Positions 34,113 to 43,545 are shown, counted from the first letter of the stretch. The stretch is DNA of 64,000 nt from SHAN690 sp041391765 (GCA_041391765.1 JAWKNJ010000015.1:124001-188000); one strand, 5' to 3'. The notes: generated by a model not told the origin, from the letters alone. A program made the numbers and translations.

Positions 34113-36413
34113 TTACTTCTTAGCTCTTCGTTTCGATTTGTTTGTTGGCCCTGAACTCTCGGCTATTTCCAAACACCGCTCTTTCGTCAGTGCTTGAGCA
34201 TCTTCTCCTTTTGGCAATTTGAAATTATCCTTACCAATGCTGAAATATGCTCCATAGCGACCATTCAGAACTTTAATGGGTGGATCATGATCAAACTCGT
34301 GGATTAAGGCTTTCTGAGTCTCTTCCGCTTTTGCCTTGATTAGTTCAACCGCAGTCTCCAAGGTGATTTCCAATGGATCGTGATCCTTGATGTTTACGAA
34401 AACCCCATTGTGTCGGACAAATGGTCCGAAGCGACCAACGGCCGCGACAACTTCCTTTCCCTCATACTCGCCCAAGGTTCGCGGAAGCTTGAACAATTCC
34501 AGTGCTTCTTCTAAAGTGATTGATTGAATGCTTTGGTCAGCTCTGAGTTTGGCAAACTGAGGCTTTTCTTCATCAGATACTTCACCAATTTGAATCATAG
34601 GACCGTAGCGCCCGATTCGTGCAATTACAGGTTTACCAGACTTAGGGTCATCACCCAAAATTCTCTCTCCTGTGGCTCTTTCAGAATTCTCTAGCGTGTC
34701 TTCAACGGTCTCGTGAAATGGCTTGTAAAACCCGTTCAACATTTTGGTCCATTGAAGGTCGCCACGAGAAATGGTATCAAACTCCTCCTCCACACTAGCC
34801 GTGAAGTTGTAGTCCAAAATGTTGGAAAAATTCTCAGCTAAGAAATCGTTGACGACTACTCCAATGTCAGTAGGAAAGAGCTTGGCTCGTTCCGCACCAG
34901 TGTTCTCTGATTTGGTTTCCTGGTTAACCGTTCCATTTTTGAGCGTAAAGACAGTATAATCACGCTTGTGTCCCTCCCGATCTTCCTTTACTACGTATCC
35001 GCGCTTCTGAATTGTACTAATTGTTGGAGCGTAGGTTGATGGTCTACCGATCCCGAGTTCTTCCAGTTTTTTCACCAAGCTTGCTTCGCTATATCTTGCC
35101 GGGTGGTGTGTGAATCGCTGCGTGGCATCAACAACTCCGAGCCCCAGCTTATCTCCTTGGGCGACATTTGGTAGATTCTCATTGCTATCCTCTTCTCCCT
35201 CATCGTCCGTTCCCTCCAAATATACTTTCAGGAACCCATCAAACGTGATGATTTCTCCTTTCGCTTCAAACAACTCTTGCATGCCTGAGCCCTGCACTCG
35301 AATGGTAGTTCTCAACAACTTAGCATCGCTCATTTGAGATGCTATTGCTCGCTTCCAGATCAACTCATACAATCGTTGTTCCTGACGGTCGCCTTCCACT
35401 TGCGATTGGTTGAAATAGGTAGGGCGAATCGCTTCGTGCGCTTCTTGCGCATTTGCAGTTTTAGTTGAATATTTCCTTGGATTAACGTACTCATCACCAT
35501 AGTCATTCATGATGGCACTCTTCGCACCTTCTATTGCTGTGTTACTCAGGTTTACTGAGTCCGTTCTCATGTATGTGATCTTTCCGGCCTCATACAATGA
35601 CTGAGCAACTCGCATGGTTTGAGCAACAGAAAAACCAAGCTTACGAGCTGCTTCCTGTTGTAATGTAGAAGTCGTAAATGGTGGAGCAGGACTTTTCTTA
35701 CCAGGCTTTTTGTCCACCTCTTTTATAGAAAATTGAGCCGACTTGCACTTTTCAAGCAGTGCTTTCACTTCTTCTTCTGTTTCAAGTCGCTTGTTCAATT
35801 CAGCCGTAAATGACTTTCCTTCAGCTGTGAATTGTGCCTTGATCTTGTAATATGACTGCGACTGAAATTTCTCAATTTCCTTTTCGCGCTCTACGATCAA
35901 TCGAACGGTTACACTCTGAACACGACCTGCACTTAACGAAGGCTTCACCTTTTTCCAAAGCACAGGACTCAGCTCAAATCCAACGATTCGATCCAACACC
36001 CTTCTCGCCTGTTGAGCGTCAACCAAGTTCTTATCAATGCCTCTTGGATTCTCGATTGCGTTTAGGATGGCTGGTTTAGTGATCTCGTGGAATACGATTC
36101 TCTTGGTCTTATCTTCCTTCAATCCGAGCGCCTCGAATAGGTGCCAGCTAATAGCCTCTCCTTCACGGTCCTCATCCGTTGCGAGCCACACCATGTCGGC
36201 ATCCTTGCTCAATTTCTTCAACTCCGTGATGACCTTTTTCTTGTCAGGCATCACCTCGTAAGTCGGTTGAAAATTGTTCTCAAAATCTATCCCCTGACCC
36301 TTTTTCGGAAGGTCGCGAACGTGTCCGTAACTCGACTTCACAACGAAATCCTTCCCAAGATATCCTTCTATCGTTTTCGCTTTGGCGGGGGACTCTACAA
36401 TGACAAGATTCAT
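34113..36413 (-). CDS. topA: DNA topoisomerase I (type IA)
   Basis: 766 residues. Toprim domain with IVESPAKAKTI and ATDEDREGEAISW (78-90); active-site Y281 in GKITYMRTDSVNLS; LSAGRVQSVTVRLIVEREKEI follows the family. The C-terminal region carries Bacteroidota/Chlamydia-type topoisomerase C-terminal repeats (GRYGPM, GRFGPFVRHNG, GRYGAYFSIG) and no zinc-ribbon cysteines. Relaxes negative supercoils. First gene of the topA-arginase-like unit; divergent from miaB over a 195-base gap. Confidence 0.96.
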   Translation of the reverse strand: MNLVIVESPAKAKTIEGYLGKDFVVKSSYGHVRDLPKKGQGIDFENNFQPTYEVMPDKKKVITELKKLSKDADMVWLATDEDREGEAISWHLFEALGLKEDKTKRIVFHEITKPAILNAIENPRGIDKNLVDAQQARRVLDRIVGFELSPVLWKKVKPSLSAGRVQSVTVRLIVEREKEIEKFQSQSYYKIKAQFTAEGKSFTAELNKRLETEEEVKALLEKCKSAQFSIKEVDKKPGKKSPAPPFTTSTLQQEAARKLGFSVAQTMRVAQSLYEAGKITYMRTDSVNLSNTAIEGAKSAIMNDYGDEYVNPRKYSTKTANAQEAHEAIRPTYFNQSQVEGDRQEQRLYELIWKRAIASQMSDAKLLRTTIRVQGSGMQELFEAKGEIITFDGFLKVYLEGTDDEGEEDSNENLPNVAQGDKLGLGVVDATQRFTHHPARYSEASLVKKLEELGIGRPSTYAPTISTIQKRGYVVKEDREGHKRDYTVFTLKNGTVNQETKSENTGAERAKLFPTDIGVVVNDFLAENFSNILDYNFTASVEEEFDTISRGDLQWTKMLNGFYKPFHETVEDTLENSERATGERILGDDPKSGKPVIARIGRYGPMIQIGEVSDEEKPQFAKLRADQSIQSITLEEALELFKLPRTLGEYEGKEVVAAVGRFGPFVRHNGVFVNIKDHDPLEITLETAVELIKAKAEETQKALIHEFDHDPPIKVLNGRYGAYFSIGKDNFKLPKGEDAQALTKERCLEIAESSGPTNKSKRRAKK

Positions 36414-36561
36414 ACAACCTCAAAAATTGGTCAGTTAATTAATAGATGCTCGGTTAGGAAGAACCGTTGGCAAGCTGCAAATAAAACGCAAAATAAAATG
36501 GAGTTCATTCATCTCCGCTTTTCGAGGATGTTAACTTCCGTTTAAATTGGTGCCTGACATT

Positions 36562-36590
36562 TTTGCAGTCAAGGTCAATACGTACCTTTG
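36562..36590 (+). promoter_or_regulatory. Bacteroidota housekeeping promoter of miaB (-33 TTTG, -7 TACCTTTG)
   Basis: TTTG at 36562-36565 and TACCTTTG at 36583-36590 with a 17-base spacer match the Bacteroidota RpoD consensus. The ATG at 36588 overlaps the -7 box, so translation must begin downstream, at 36609. Confidence 0.7.
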
Positions 36591-36608
36591 CACGCTTCAA
36601 TTTTTGGA

Positions 36609-38039
36609 ATGCACGATCACGAACAGTTATTAGGAGAGGAAAGGCAAGGTGAGGCCATGATGGTCGAGCAACTCAGCGATCAACTCACGGGCAAGAAAGT
36701 CTACTTGGAAAGCTACGGATGTCAGATGAATTTTTCTGACAGCGAGATTGTTGCATCTATCATGTCCAAAGCCGGATTTGAGACTACAAGAAATGCTGAG
36801 GAAGCTGATGTGGTGTTATTAAATACGTGTGCTATTCGAGACAACGCAGAACAACGTGTTAGAAATCGACTGACTCAATTTCAAAAGGAAAAGAAGGATC
36901 ATCCGGATAAAGTGATCGGGATTTTGGGCTGCATGGCCGAGCGATTGAAGTCGCAATTGCTGGAAGAAGAAAAACTGGTAGACCTAGTTGCGGGACCGGA
37001 CGCATATCGAGACTTACCGAACCTTGTTACTGAGGTTGGAACGGGACAAAAGGCAGTGAACGTTCTTCTTTCCAGAGATGAAACCTATGCTGAAATCACT
37101 CCTGTGCGATTGGACTCGAATGGTGTGAGCGCTTTTATCTCAATCACCAGAGGTTGCGACAACATGTGTAGCTTTTGTGTAGTTCCATTCACAAGAGGTC
37201 GAGAAAGAAGCCGTGATCCAAAGTCAATCGTTCAAGAAGCTCATGATCTTTTCGATCGTGGTTATCGGGAAGTGACACTTTTAGGTCAAAACGTGGACAG
37301 CTACCGTTGGAACGTGACCAAAAAAGGTGATGTAGTTGATGAGAATGATGAGGTTGTAAATTTCGCTCAGCTATTGGAGAAAGTCGCTTTGGTGAATCCT
37401 GATTTGAGAGTTCGCTTTTCAACCTCTCATCCAAAGGACATGACGGACGAGGTTTTAGAAACCATGTCGAAATACGAGAACATTTGTGAATACATCCACT
37501 TGCCTGTTCAGAGCGGCAATTCCGATGTGCTTCATAAAATGAATCGAGGTTACACCAGAGAATGGTACTTGAATCGCATCGAAGCCATTCGCAAGTTCAT
37601 GCCTGAGTGCGGAATCTCCACGGATGTGATTTCAGGATTCTGCGGAGAAACGGAAGAGCAGCATCAAGACACGATTAGCTTGATGAAAGAAGTGAAGTAT
37701 GACTTCGCGTACATGTTCTTTTACTCCGAGCGACCTAAGACATTAGCTGCCAGAAAGTATGAGGACGATGTTCCATTGGAAGAAAAGAAGCGAAGGCTGA
37801 ATGAGGTGATCGCGGTGCAAATGGAGCATTCATTGGAAAGCAACAAAAAAGCTGTTGGCAAGACATATAAAGTGTTGATCGAGGGTGATTCCAAGCGATC
37901 CAGCGATCAGCAGTGTGGACGAAACACGCAAAATGTAATGTGTGTATTCCCGAAGAAAGGTCATAAAGCTGGAGATTATGTGAACGTGAAAATCAATGAG
38001 TGTACTGCGGCCACATTGATTGGTGAGATTGTAGAATAA
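36609..38039 (+). CDS. miaB: tRNA-2-methylthio-N6-dimethylallyladenosine synthase MiaB
   Basis: 476 residues from ATG 36609 (MHDHEQLL); an earlier ATG (36588) overlaps the -7 promoter box. The auxiliary cluster domain has C38 (YGCQMNFSDSE), C74 and C108 (GCMAER). The radical-SAM cluster is C183-x3-C187-x2-C190 in TRGCDNMCSFC. The TRAM domain closes the protein. Methylthiolates i6A37 of tRNAs reading UNN codons. Adjacent to, and probably co-transcribed with, the sigma-54 regulator 1 base downstream of its stop. Confidence 0.95.
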   Translation: MHDHEQLLGEERQGEAMMVEQLSDQLTGKKVYLESYGCQMNFSDSEIVASIMSKAGFETTRNAEEADVVLLNTCAIRDNAEQRVRNRLTQFQKEKKDHPDKVIGILGCMAERLKSQLLEEEKLVDLVAGPDAYRDLPNLVTEVGTGQKAVNVLLSRDETYAEITPVRLDSNGVSAFISITRGCDNMCSFCVVPFTRGRERSRDPKSIVQEAHDLFDRGYREVTLLGQNVDSYRWNVTKKGDVVDENDEVVNFAQLLEKVALVNPDLRVRFSTSHPKDMTDEVLETMSKYENICEYIHLPVQSGNSDVLHKMNRGYTREWYLNRIEAIRKFMPECGISTDVISGFCGETEEQHQDTISLMKEVKYDFAYMFFYSERPKTLAARKYEDDVPLEEKKRRLNEVIAVQMEHSLESNKKAVGKTYKVLIEGDSKRSSDQQCGRNTQNVMCVFPKKGHKAGDYVNVKINECTAATLIGEIVE

Positions 38040-38040
38040 G

Positions 38041-39261
38041 ATGACAGTACAACAAGCAAAACAACGGTTCGGAATTATTGGAGTGAGTGCGATGTTGGAT
38101 CGCGCGATTGAGACGGCTCTACGTGTTGCTCCAACCGACTTGAGTGTTTTGATCACAGGTGAAAGTGGTGTTGGTAAAGAAGCCATGCCGCAGATAATTC
38201 ACCACAACAGCACAAGAAAACATAACGGCTACATCGCGGTTAACTGCGGAGCCATTCCGGAAGGAACGATTGATTCAGAATTGTTCGGACACGAAAAAGG
38301 TTCGTTCACCGGAGCACACGAAACTCGAAAAGGTTACTTCGAAGTAGCGGATGGCGGTACCATCTTCCTAGATGAAGTGGCTGAACTTCCTGTTTCTACT
38401 CAGGTGCGCTTGCTCCGTGTTTTAGAAACTGGCGAATTCATCAAAGTTGGTTCGAGCAAGGTTCAGAAAACAGATGTGCGTATCGTTGCCGCAACCAATG
38501 TGGATGTTCCCGAAGCGATTAAAAAAGGAAAGTTCCGGGAAGATCTTTATTACCGATTGAACACCGTTCCGATCATGATGCCTTCGCTTCGTGAACGAAA
38601 GGAAGACATTCACTTGTTGTTCAGAAAATTTGCATCAGATTTTGGTGAGAAGTACAGGATGCCTGCTGTCCGATTGACGGATGACGCAGTTCGCATATTG
38701 GAAGACTATCGCTGGCCGGGAAACATCCGTCAGTTGAAGAACATTGCCGAGCAGCTGAGCGTGATTGAAAGTTCGCGCGACATTAATGCAGAGACCTTAC
38801 TGCGTTATTTACCAAACTACCAGGCCAGCAAGGTTCCAACCATATATAAGCCTGAGTCGCAGAGCGATCTAAATGAACGTGAGATCTTATATAAGGTGTT
38901 GTTCGACATGAAGAACGAGGTGAACGAGTTGAAAAAGCTCGTTATGGACATTCTTCAAAATGGTAGTGAGAGCATCGATGCGGAAGCTCTTCGCAAAGTT
39001 TACAATGCTAGTCCCTCGACTGCAGCTGCTTCGGCTGAGGCCTTTGACTATGAAATTCACCCTGCTGTTCACATTAACAATGATGATCTAATTGAAGACA
39101 GTGAGGTTGTTGAAGAGTCACTTTCAATAGAAGAGAAGGAAAAGGAGCTGATCAAAAAGGCTTTGGAGAAATATAACGGCCGCAGGAAAAATGCCGCGAA
39201 CGAACTCGGCATTTCAGAACGCACTCTTTATCGCAAAATCAAGGAGTATGACCTTAACTAA
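38041..39261 (+). CDS. Sigma-54-dependent activator (AAA+ and Fis HTH, no receiver domain)
   Basis: 406 residues. The AAA+ domain starts almost at the N-terminus: Walker A GESGVGKE (40-47), GSFTGAH (87-93; sigma-54 contact loop, Ser for the usual Ala), Walker B GGTIFLDE (105-112), and an R-finger region. A flexible, Glu-rich linker leads to a C-terminal Fis HTH (RRKNAANELGISERTLYRKIKEYDL). There is no N-terminal sensory domain, so activity is probably set by expression or by a protein partner. Embedded between miaB and lptE, so its link to LPS/Sec export genes is contextual. Confidence 0.92.
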   Translation: MTVQQAKQRFGIIGVSAMLDRAIETALRVAPTDLSVLITGESGVGKEAMPQIIHHNSTRKHNGYIAVNCGAIPEGTIDSELFGHEKGSFTGAHETRKGYFEVADGGTIFLDEVAELPVSTQVRLLRVLETGEFIKVGSSKVQKTDVRIVAATNVDVPEAIKKGKFREDLYYRLNTVPIMMPSLRERKEDIHLLFRKFASDFGEKYRMPAVRLTDDAVRILEDYRWPGNIRQLKNIAEQLSVIESSRDINAETLLRYLPNYQASKVPTIYKPESQSDLNEREILYKVLFDMKNEVNELKKLVMDILQNGSESIDAEALRKVYNASPSTAAASAEAFDYEIHPAVHINNDDLIEDSEVVEESLSIEEKEKELIKKALEKYNGRRKNAANELGISERTLYRKIKEYDLN

Positions 39262-39320
39262 TGCAGTTCAAAACCGTCATTGGGTCAATAGGTCATTCAA
39301 CCAAATGACTCAATGACCGA

Positions 39321-39839
39321 ATGACGACACGTAAGTCAAAATTAACGCAACTGCTGTGTATCGGTTCATTGCTCTTTATTCTGGGCTGCAAGGTCAACTA
39401 CTCCTTCACAGGTGCGAGTGTGAGTCCGGATATTCACACCATTTCGATAGCGGTTTTTCCTTCCTATGCAGCTTTGGCTCCACCTAACCTGAGTCAAACA
39501 TTCACGGAATCTCTGAAAGACATTTTTCTACGACAAACGAACTTGACCTTGGTTCGTGCGAATGGAGACATTCAGATTGAAGGTGAAATTACCGGATATG
39601 ATGAACGCCCAGAAGCGGTGTCCGGAAGTGAAACAGCAACATTGACGAGACTGACGATTACCGTAAAAGTGAGGTATACCGACACAAAAGACGAAACCAA
39701 AAGCTACGAACAGAGCTTCTCGAACTTCGCTCAGTTTGATGGCGGTACAAACTTGAGCACGGTTGAACAAACCTTGATCACGGAGATTAACGAAAAGCTC
39801 ACGCAAGACATCTTTAATAAGTCACTCGGAAACTGGTAA
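39321..39839 (+). CDS. lptE: LPS-assembly lipoprotein LptE
   Basis: 172 residues, lipoprotein signal with lipobox LGC (Cys about 23). Mature part starts KVNYSFTGASVSPDIHTISIAVF, the characteristic Bacteroidota LptE N-terminus, followed by the SLKDIFLRQTNLTLV and VKVRYTDTKDETKSYEQSFSNFAQF strands. LptE plugs the LptD barrel that inserts LPS into the outer leaflet. Start at 39321; a run of GGTCATT-like repeats lies in the 59-base gap before it. Downstream genes are close, so a shared operon is likely. Confidence 0.92.
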   Translation: MTTRKSKLTQLLCIGSLLFILGCKVNYSFTGASVSPDIHTISIAVFPSYAALAPPNLSQTFTESLKDIFLRQTNLTLVRANGDIQIEGEITGYDERPEAVSGSETATLTRLTITVKVRYTDTKDETKSYEQSFSNFAQFDGGTNLSTVEQTLITEINEKLTQDIFNKSLGNW

Positions 39840-39840
39840 G

Positions 39841-40731
39841 ATGCTCGATCACTGGATTGACATATTAAATGAACGAGTTCCCTCAGCCGAGGAACACACG
39901 ACATTGGTATCGTTGGCAGACCAATATCCGTTCGCATCCGCTGTTCAAACATTGAAAGCCCGAAGTGCTAAGCTTCGTAACGAACCCGACTTCGAGTCCA
40001 TCGCGATTGAAGCTGCCATTCGATCAGCTGACCGAAAAGTGCTTCACTCATTTGTATTCGCGGATGATCATTTTGTAGCACCTGCAATTGAGCAAGAGCA
40101 ACAAATTGAAATCGAGCAAAAAGAAGTCGAAACTGAAAAGCCTGAACCAGCTCAACAAGAACCTGAAATGATTCATGAGTTGGATCGTTTGCTTGTGGCC
40201 GAGGCCCTAAGTGCAGGAGCTGCCATTGAATTGTTGGAAGAAGACGAGATCGAGGCGATTACTGAATTGCATGAGGTGGAAGTTCAAGAAGAACTTATCT
40301 CTCCATCCTTCGCTGAAGCTTCGGATGACGAGGAAGAACTGGAACCAGAAGAAGTCGAGGTTCCGCTTCGCGATAAAATGAGTTTTTCATCATGGATGGA
40401 AGCCTTGGCCGACCCATCTGAGGTGCAGGAAGTGGAAACTCCAAAACCTTCGGTCATTGCCAAAAAGGACACGCTGGCCATCATCGATCACTTCATCGAG
40501 AACGAATCGTCATTGGTTCCGAAACGCGCTGAATTCTTCTCTCCTGCTAAGGCTGCGAAAAACAGTTTAATCGATCACGATGAAATTGTAAGTGAAACTT
40601 TAGCCAGTATTTATGCCGCTCAAGGCAACTATAAAAAGGCTATTTCGACCTATGAAAAGCTCGGCTTGCTGCATCCTGAAAAAAGCAGTTATTTTGCCGC
40701 CCTTATTTCAAAATTGAAACAAAACAAATAA
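39841..40731 (+). CDS. Acidic TPR-like protein of unknown function
   Basis: 296 residues starting one base after the lptE stop. Residues 1-65 look globular, with the motif LADQYPFASAVQTLKA; residues about 80-190 are low complexity and very acidic (runs of EEE, EVEVQEEL, EDEEELEPEEVEV); the C-terminus has a degenerate TPR (LASIYAAQGNYKKAISTYEKLGLLHPEKSSYFA). No signal peptide or TM segment seen, so it is probably cytoplasmic. Placed between lptE and secG, which suggests a role near envelope export. No named family recognised. Confidence 0.7.
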   Translation: MLDHWIDILNERVPSAEEHTTLVSLADQYPFASAVQTLKARSAKLRNEPDFESIAIEAAIRSADRKVLHSFVFADDHFVAPAIEQEQQIEIEQKEVETEKPEPAQQEPEMIHELDRLLVAEALSAGAAIELLEEDEIEAITELHEVEVQEELISPSFAEASDDEEELEPEEVEVPLRDKMSFSSWMEALADPSEVQEVETPKPSVIAKKDTLAIIDHFIENESSLVPKRAEFFSPAKAAKNSLIDHDEIVSETLASIYAAQGNYKKAISTYEKLGLLHPEKSSYFAALISKLKQNK

Positions 40732-40739
40732 CATAGATC

Positions 40740-41066
40740 ATGATCATTATCTCCATCCTCATCTTTATCGTAAGCCTCTTGCTTATGGGGATTGTTCTTA
40801 TTCAGAATTCAAAAGGCGGTGGCTTGGCATCAGGCTTCAGCTCATCCAATCAAATTGTAGGTGTTCAGCGCACAACTGACTTCCTTGAAAAAGGAACTTG
40901 GATCCTTGCGGTATCTCTATTGGTACTTTGCTTGGTTTCAACTGCCTTCATCGGAGGAACAGTTGCTGAAGAGCAAACCAGTGAATTGGAAGGTGTGATC
41001 AATAATGAGGTTATTCCATCAGCAGGCTTCGATGAGAGCGAGGCTCCGCTTCCTGGCGATGAATAA
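40740..41066 (+). CDS. secG: Preprotein translocase subunit SecG
   Basis: 108 residues. Two TM helices flank the cytoplasmic loop: the N-terminal ISILIFIVSLLLMGIVLIQ, then NSKGGGLASGFSS, a conserved SecG motif, then the second helix WILAVSLLVLCLVSTAFIGG. An acidic C-terminal tail of about 35 residues follows. SecG aids SecA-driven transport through SecYEG. Separated by 8 bases from the upstream TPR gene. Its C-terminus overlaps the start of the next gene by 8 bases. Confidence 0.92.
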   Translation: MIIISILIFIVSLLLMGIVLIQNSKGGGLASGFSSSNQIVGVQRTTDFLEKGTWILAVSLLVLCLVSTAFIGGTVAEEQTSELEGVINNEVIPSAGFDESEAPLPGDE

Positions 41067-41454
41067 GATCCTATTTGTTTTAGTTACTTCCCTTTTTTTA
41101 TTTGTTTCCTGCCGCAAGGAGAAAAACCGAATTTGCGAATTGTATGACAGCCCTGTTGGGTATGCAATTGGGCTAGTTGACCATTCTATTTCTGTTCCCA
41201 CCAAAACCACTTACGTATATGAGTACGAGGTTGATGGAGAACAATTTGAGGGAAATGAAAAGGCTTATGGGATTGGCCAAGATGATTCTTGGTTCATTGG
41301 AAAACAATTTGTGGTGGTTTATGAACTTGCGGATCCTTCAAACAGCGATTTGAACATTGACTTCCTTATTGAAACTGATGATGATTTTGAATCGTTCCTA
41401 AATGAACATCAGGATAGCAAACTACAACCGGACTATCCAAACAAGTGTAAATAA
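41059..41454 (+). CDS. Small lipoprotein of unknown function
   Basis: 131 residues from ATG 41059 (MNKILFVLVTSLFLFVSC), chosen because it gives a clean lipobox FVSC; earlier in-frame ATGs lie inside secG. The mature part has a YVYEYEVDGEQFEGN strand pair and many Asp/Glu, with one further Cys pair candidate (RICEL and PNKCK). The start overlaps the secG stop by 8 bases, suggesting translational coupling. No family recognised. Confidence 0.7.
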   Translation: MNKILFVLVTSLFLFVSCRKEKNRICELYDSPVGYAIGLVDHSISVPTKTTYVYEYEVDGEQFEGNEKAYGIGQDDSWFIGKQFVVVYELADPSNSDLNIDFLIETDDDFESFLNEHQDSKLQPDYPNKCK

Positions 41455-41472
41455 TCACTTAGAAGCATCAAG

Positions 41473-41510
41473 AAAATGTCAGCTTGTCACACAGGCTGAC
41501 ATTTTTTTTT
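41473..41510 (+). terminator. Intrinsic terminator before groES
   Basis: AAAATGTCAGC / GCTGACATTTT (41473-41483 and 41495-41505) followed by ten Ts, 18 bases after the lipoprotein stop. It isolates groESL from the upstream operon. Confidence 0.88.
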
Positions 41511-41553
41511 GACTTCCTGCCAAAGTTGTCAGCCAAAGCCCTTTTCAAGGCAG

Positions 41554-41570
41554 TGGCACAAAATCTGACT
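41554..41570 (+). promoter_or_regulatory. Possible sigma-54-type promoter element upstream of groES
   Basis: TGGCAC (41554-41559) is the -24 hexamer of sigma-54 promoters, but the -12 region reads CTGACT instead of TTGCW, so the match is imperfect. No TAnnTTTG box was found in the 92 bases between terminator and groES. A sigma-54 activator gene lies at 38041. Confidence 0.25.
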
Positions 41571-41602
41571 AAAGGCGAATTCGAAATCTAAATCTTCTAA
41601 AA

Positions 41603-41881
41603 ATGTCAGGAGTGAACTTTAAACCAAATGAAGACCGCGTGTTGGTAGAGCCAGCAGCTGCGGAAGAAAAGACAGCGGGAGGAATCATCATCCCCGACAC
41701 AGCGAAAGAAAAACCACAGAAAGGAACAGTGATAGCCGTAGGACCTGGCAAGAAAGACGAGCCAATGACCCTAACATCAGGTTCAACTGTTTTCTACGGA
41801 AAATACTCAGGAACTGAGATCCAATTGGATGGTAAAGACTATTTGATCATGCGATCTTCCGACATCCTTGGAAGCATCTAA
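41603..41881 (+). CDS. groES: Co-chaperonin GroES
   Basis: 92 residues. FKPNEDRVLVEPAAAEEKTAGGIIIPDTAKEKPQ holds the mobile loop that binds GroEL; KGTVIAVGPGKK and VFYGKYSGTEIQLDGKDYLIMRSSDILG complete the beta-barrel. Caps the GroEL ring during folding. Thirty bases before groEL, same operon. Confidence 0.98.
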   Translation: MSGVNFKPNEDRVLVEPAAAEEKTAGGIIIPDTAKEKPQKGTVIAVGPGKKDEPMTLTSGSTVFYGKYSGTEIQLDGKDYLIMRSSDILGSI

Positions 41882-41910
41882 TCATTTATCAAAACTGAAA
41901 ACTAAGAGAA

Positions 41911-43545
41911 ATGGCAAAAGAGATATTATTTGATCAGGAAGCACGCGATGCCTTGAAGAAAGGTGTTGACGCGTTGGCTGATGCAGTGAAAGTGACGTTA
42001 GGGCCAAAAGGTCGAAACGTTGTGATCGACAAGAAATTCGGAGCACCAAACATTACGAAGGATGGTGTGACCGTAGCGAAGGAAATCGAGTTGAAAGACC
42101 CGGTTGAGAACATGGGCGCGCAGATGGTGAAGGAAGTTGCTTCTAAAACTGCAGATGTTGCAGGTGATGGAACAACAACTGCTACTGTTCTTGCTCAGGC
42201 TATCGTAACAGCAGGTTTGAAGAACGTTACTGCAGGTGCGAATCCAATGGATTTGAAGCGCGGTATTGACAAGGCTGTTGCAGCGATCAATGAAAACTTG
42301 AGCAAAATGTCACAAGAAGTTGGTGACGACTTCGCGAAGATTGAGCAGGTTGGAACCATTTCAGCTAATAATGATGCTACTATCGGAAAGCTGATTGCTG
42401 AGGCGATGCAGAAGGTGGGTAAGGAAGGTGTGATCACCGTGGAAGAAGCGAAAGGAACCGAAACTACAGTTGACGTAGTGGAAGGTATGCAGTTCGATCG
42501 CGGTTACTTGAGCCCATACTTCGTGACCAACGCTGACAAGATGATTGCCGAGTTGGACAATCCTTACATCTTGATTCACGACAAGAAGGTTTCTAACATT
42601 CAGGAGATCGTTCCGATTTTGGAAAAAGTTGCTCAGCAAGGAGCTTCTTTGTTGATCATCGCTGAAGATGTAGAAGGAACTGCTTTGGCTGGGTTGGTTG
42701 TAAACAAGCTTCGCGGTGGATTGAAAGTGGCTGCTGTTAAAGCTCCAGGATTCGGAGACCGCAGAAAAGCAATGTTGGAAGACATCGCCATCCTTACAGG
42801 TGGTCAAGTGATTAGCGAAGAACGCGGATTCAAATTGGACCAGGCTGATATGTCAATGCTTGGACGTGCCGAGAAAATCGACATCGACAAGGACAACACC
42901 ACCATCATCAACGGTGCCGGAGGCAAGGAAGACATCAAGGCTCGTGTGAACCAAATCAAGGCGCAAATCGAGACTACAACCAGCGATTACGACAAGGAGA
43001 AATTGCAAGAGCGTTTGGCTAAGCTAGGTGGTGGAGTTGCAGTTCTTTACGTAGGTGCCGCCACTGAAGTGGAGATGAAAGAGAAGAAAGACCGAGTGGA
43101 TGATGCACTTCACGCAACCCGTGCGGCTGTGGAAGAAGGAATCGTACCTGGTGGGGGTGTTGCTTTCATCCGTGCGATCAGCGCATTGGATTCATTGAAA
43201 GGCGACAACGAAGATCAGACTACTGGCGTTGCGATCGTTCGAAGAGCGTTGGAAGAGCCATTGCGTCAGATCGTTGCTAACGCTGGTGGAGAAGGTTCAA
43301 TCGTGGTGCAGAAGGTGATGGAAGGCAAAGCTGACTTCGGTTACAACGCTGCCACTGACGTTTACGAGAACCTTTACGCAGCAGGCGTAATCGATCCTAA
43401 GAAAGTAACGCGAGTTTCATTAGAAAATGCAGCTTCAATTGCAGGTTTGTTGTTGACCACCGAGTGTGTGTTGGCAGATGAGCCGGAAGAAGCGCCAGCC
43501 GGAATGCCTCCAGGAGGAATGGGTGGCATGGGAGGAATGATGTAA
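41911..43545 (+). CDS. groEL: Chaperonin GroEL
   Basis: 544 residues. Typical motifs DGVTVAKEIEL, GDGTTTATVLAQ with the ATP-site Asp, GFGDRRKAMLEDIAILTGG, and the ADPEE-like end with the GGM-rich tail (GMPPGGMGGMGGMM). Strong codon bias toward favoured codons fits high expression. Followed by a terminator and the HEPN-like gene. Confidence 0.98.
   Translation: MAKEILFDQEARDALKKGVDALADAVKVTLGPKGRNVVIDKKFGAPNITKDGVTVAKEIELKDPVENMGAQMVKEVASKTADVAGDGTTTATVLAQAIVTAGLKNVTAGANPMDLKRGIDKAVAAINENLSKMSQEVGDDFAKIEQVGTISANNDATIGKLIAEAMQKVGKEGVITVEEAKGTETTVDVVEGMQFDRGYLSPYFVTNADKMIAELDNPYILIHDKKVSNIQEIVPILEKVAQQGASLLIIAEDVEGTALAGLVVNKLRGGLKVAAVKAPGFGDRRKAMLEDIAILTGGQVISEERGFKLDQADMSMLGRAEKIDIDKDNTTIINGAGGKEDIKARVNQIKAQIETTTSDYDKEKLQERLAKLGGGVAVLYVGAATEVEMKEKKDRVDDALHATRAAVEEGIVPGGGVAFIRAISALDSLKGDNEDQTTGVAIVRRALEEPLRQIVANAGGEGSIVVQKVMEGKADFGYNAATDVYENLYAAGVIDPKKVTRVSLENAASIAGLLLTTECVLADEPEEAPAGMPPGGMGGMGGMM

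Noticed and set aside
36588..36608. Start of miaB at the ATG 36588
   Set aside because: This ATG overlaps the TACCTTTG -7 box and would precede the transcription start.
39262..39320. GGTCATT-rich stretch before lptE as an operator
   Set aside because: Short imperfect repeats without clear symmetry; could be chance, so not annotated.
41560..41602. Classical TAnnTTTG promoter for groES
   Set aside because: No box in this interval matched; only the weak sigma-54-like TGGCAC was listed, at low confidence.
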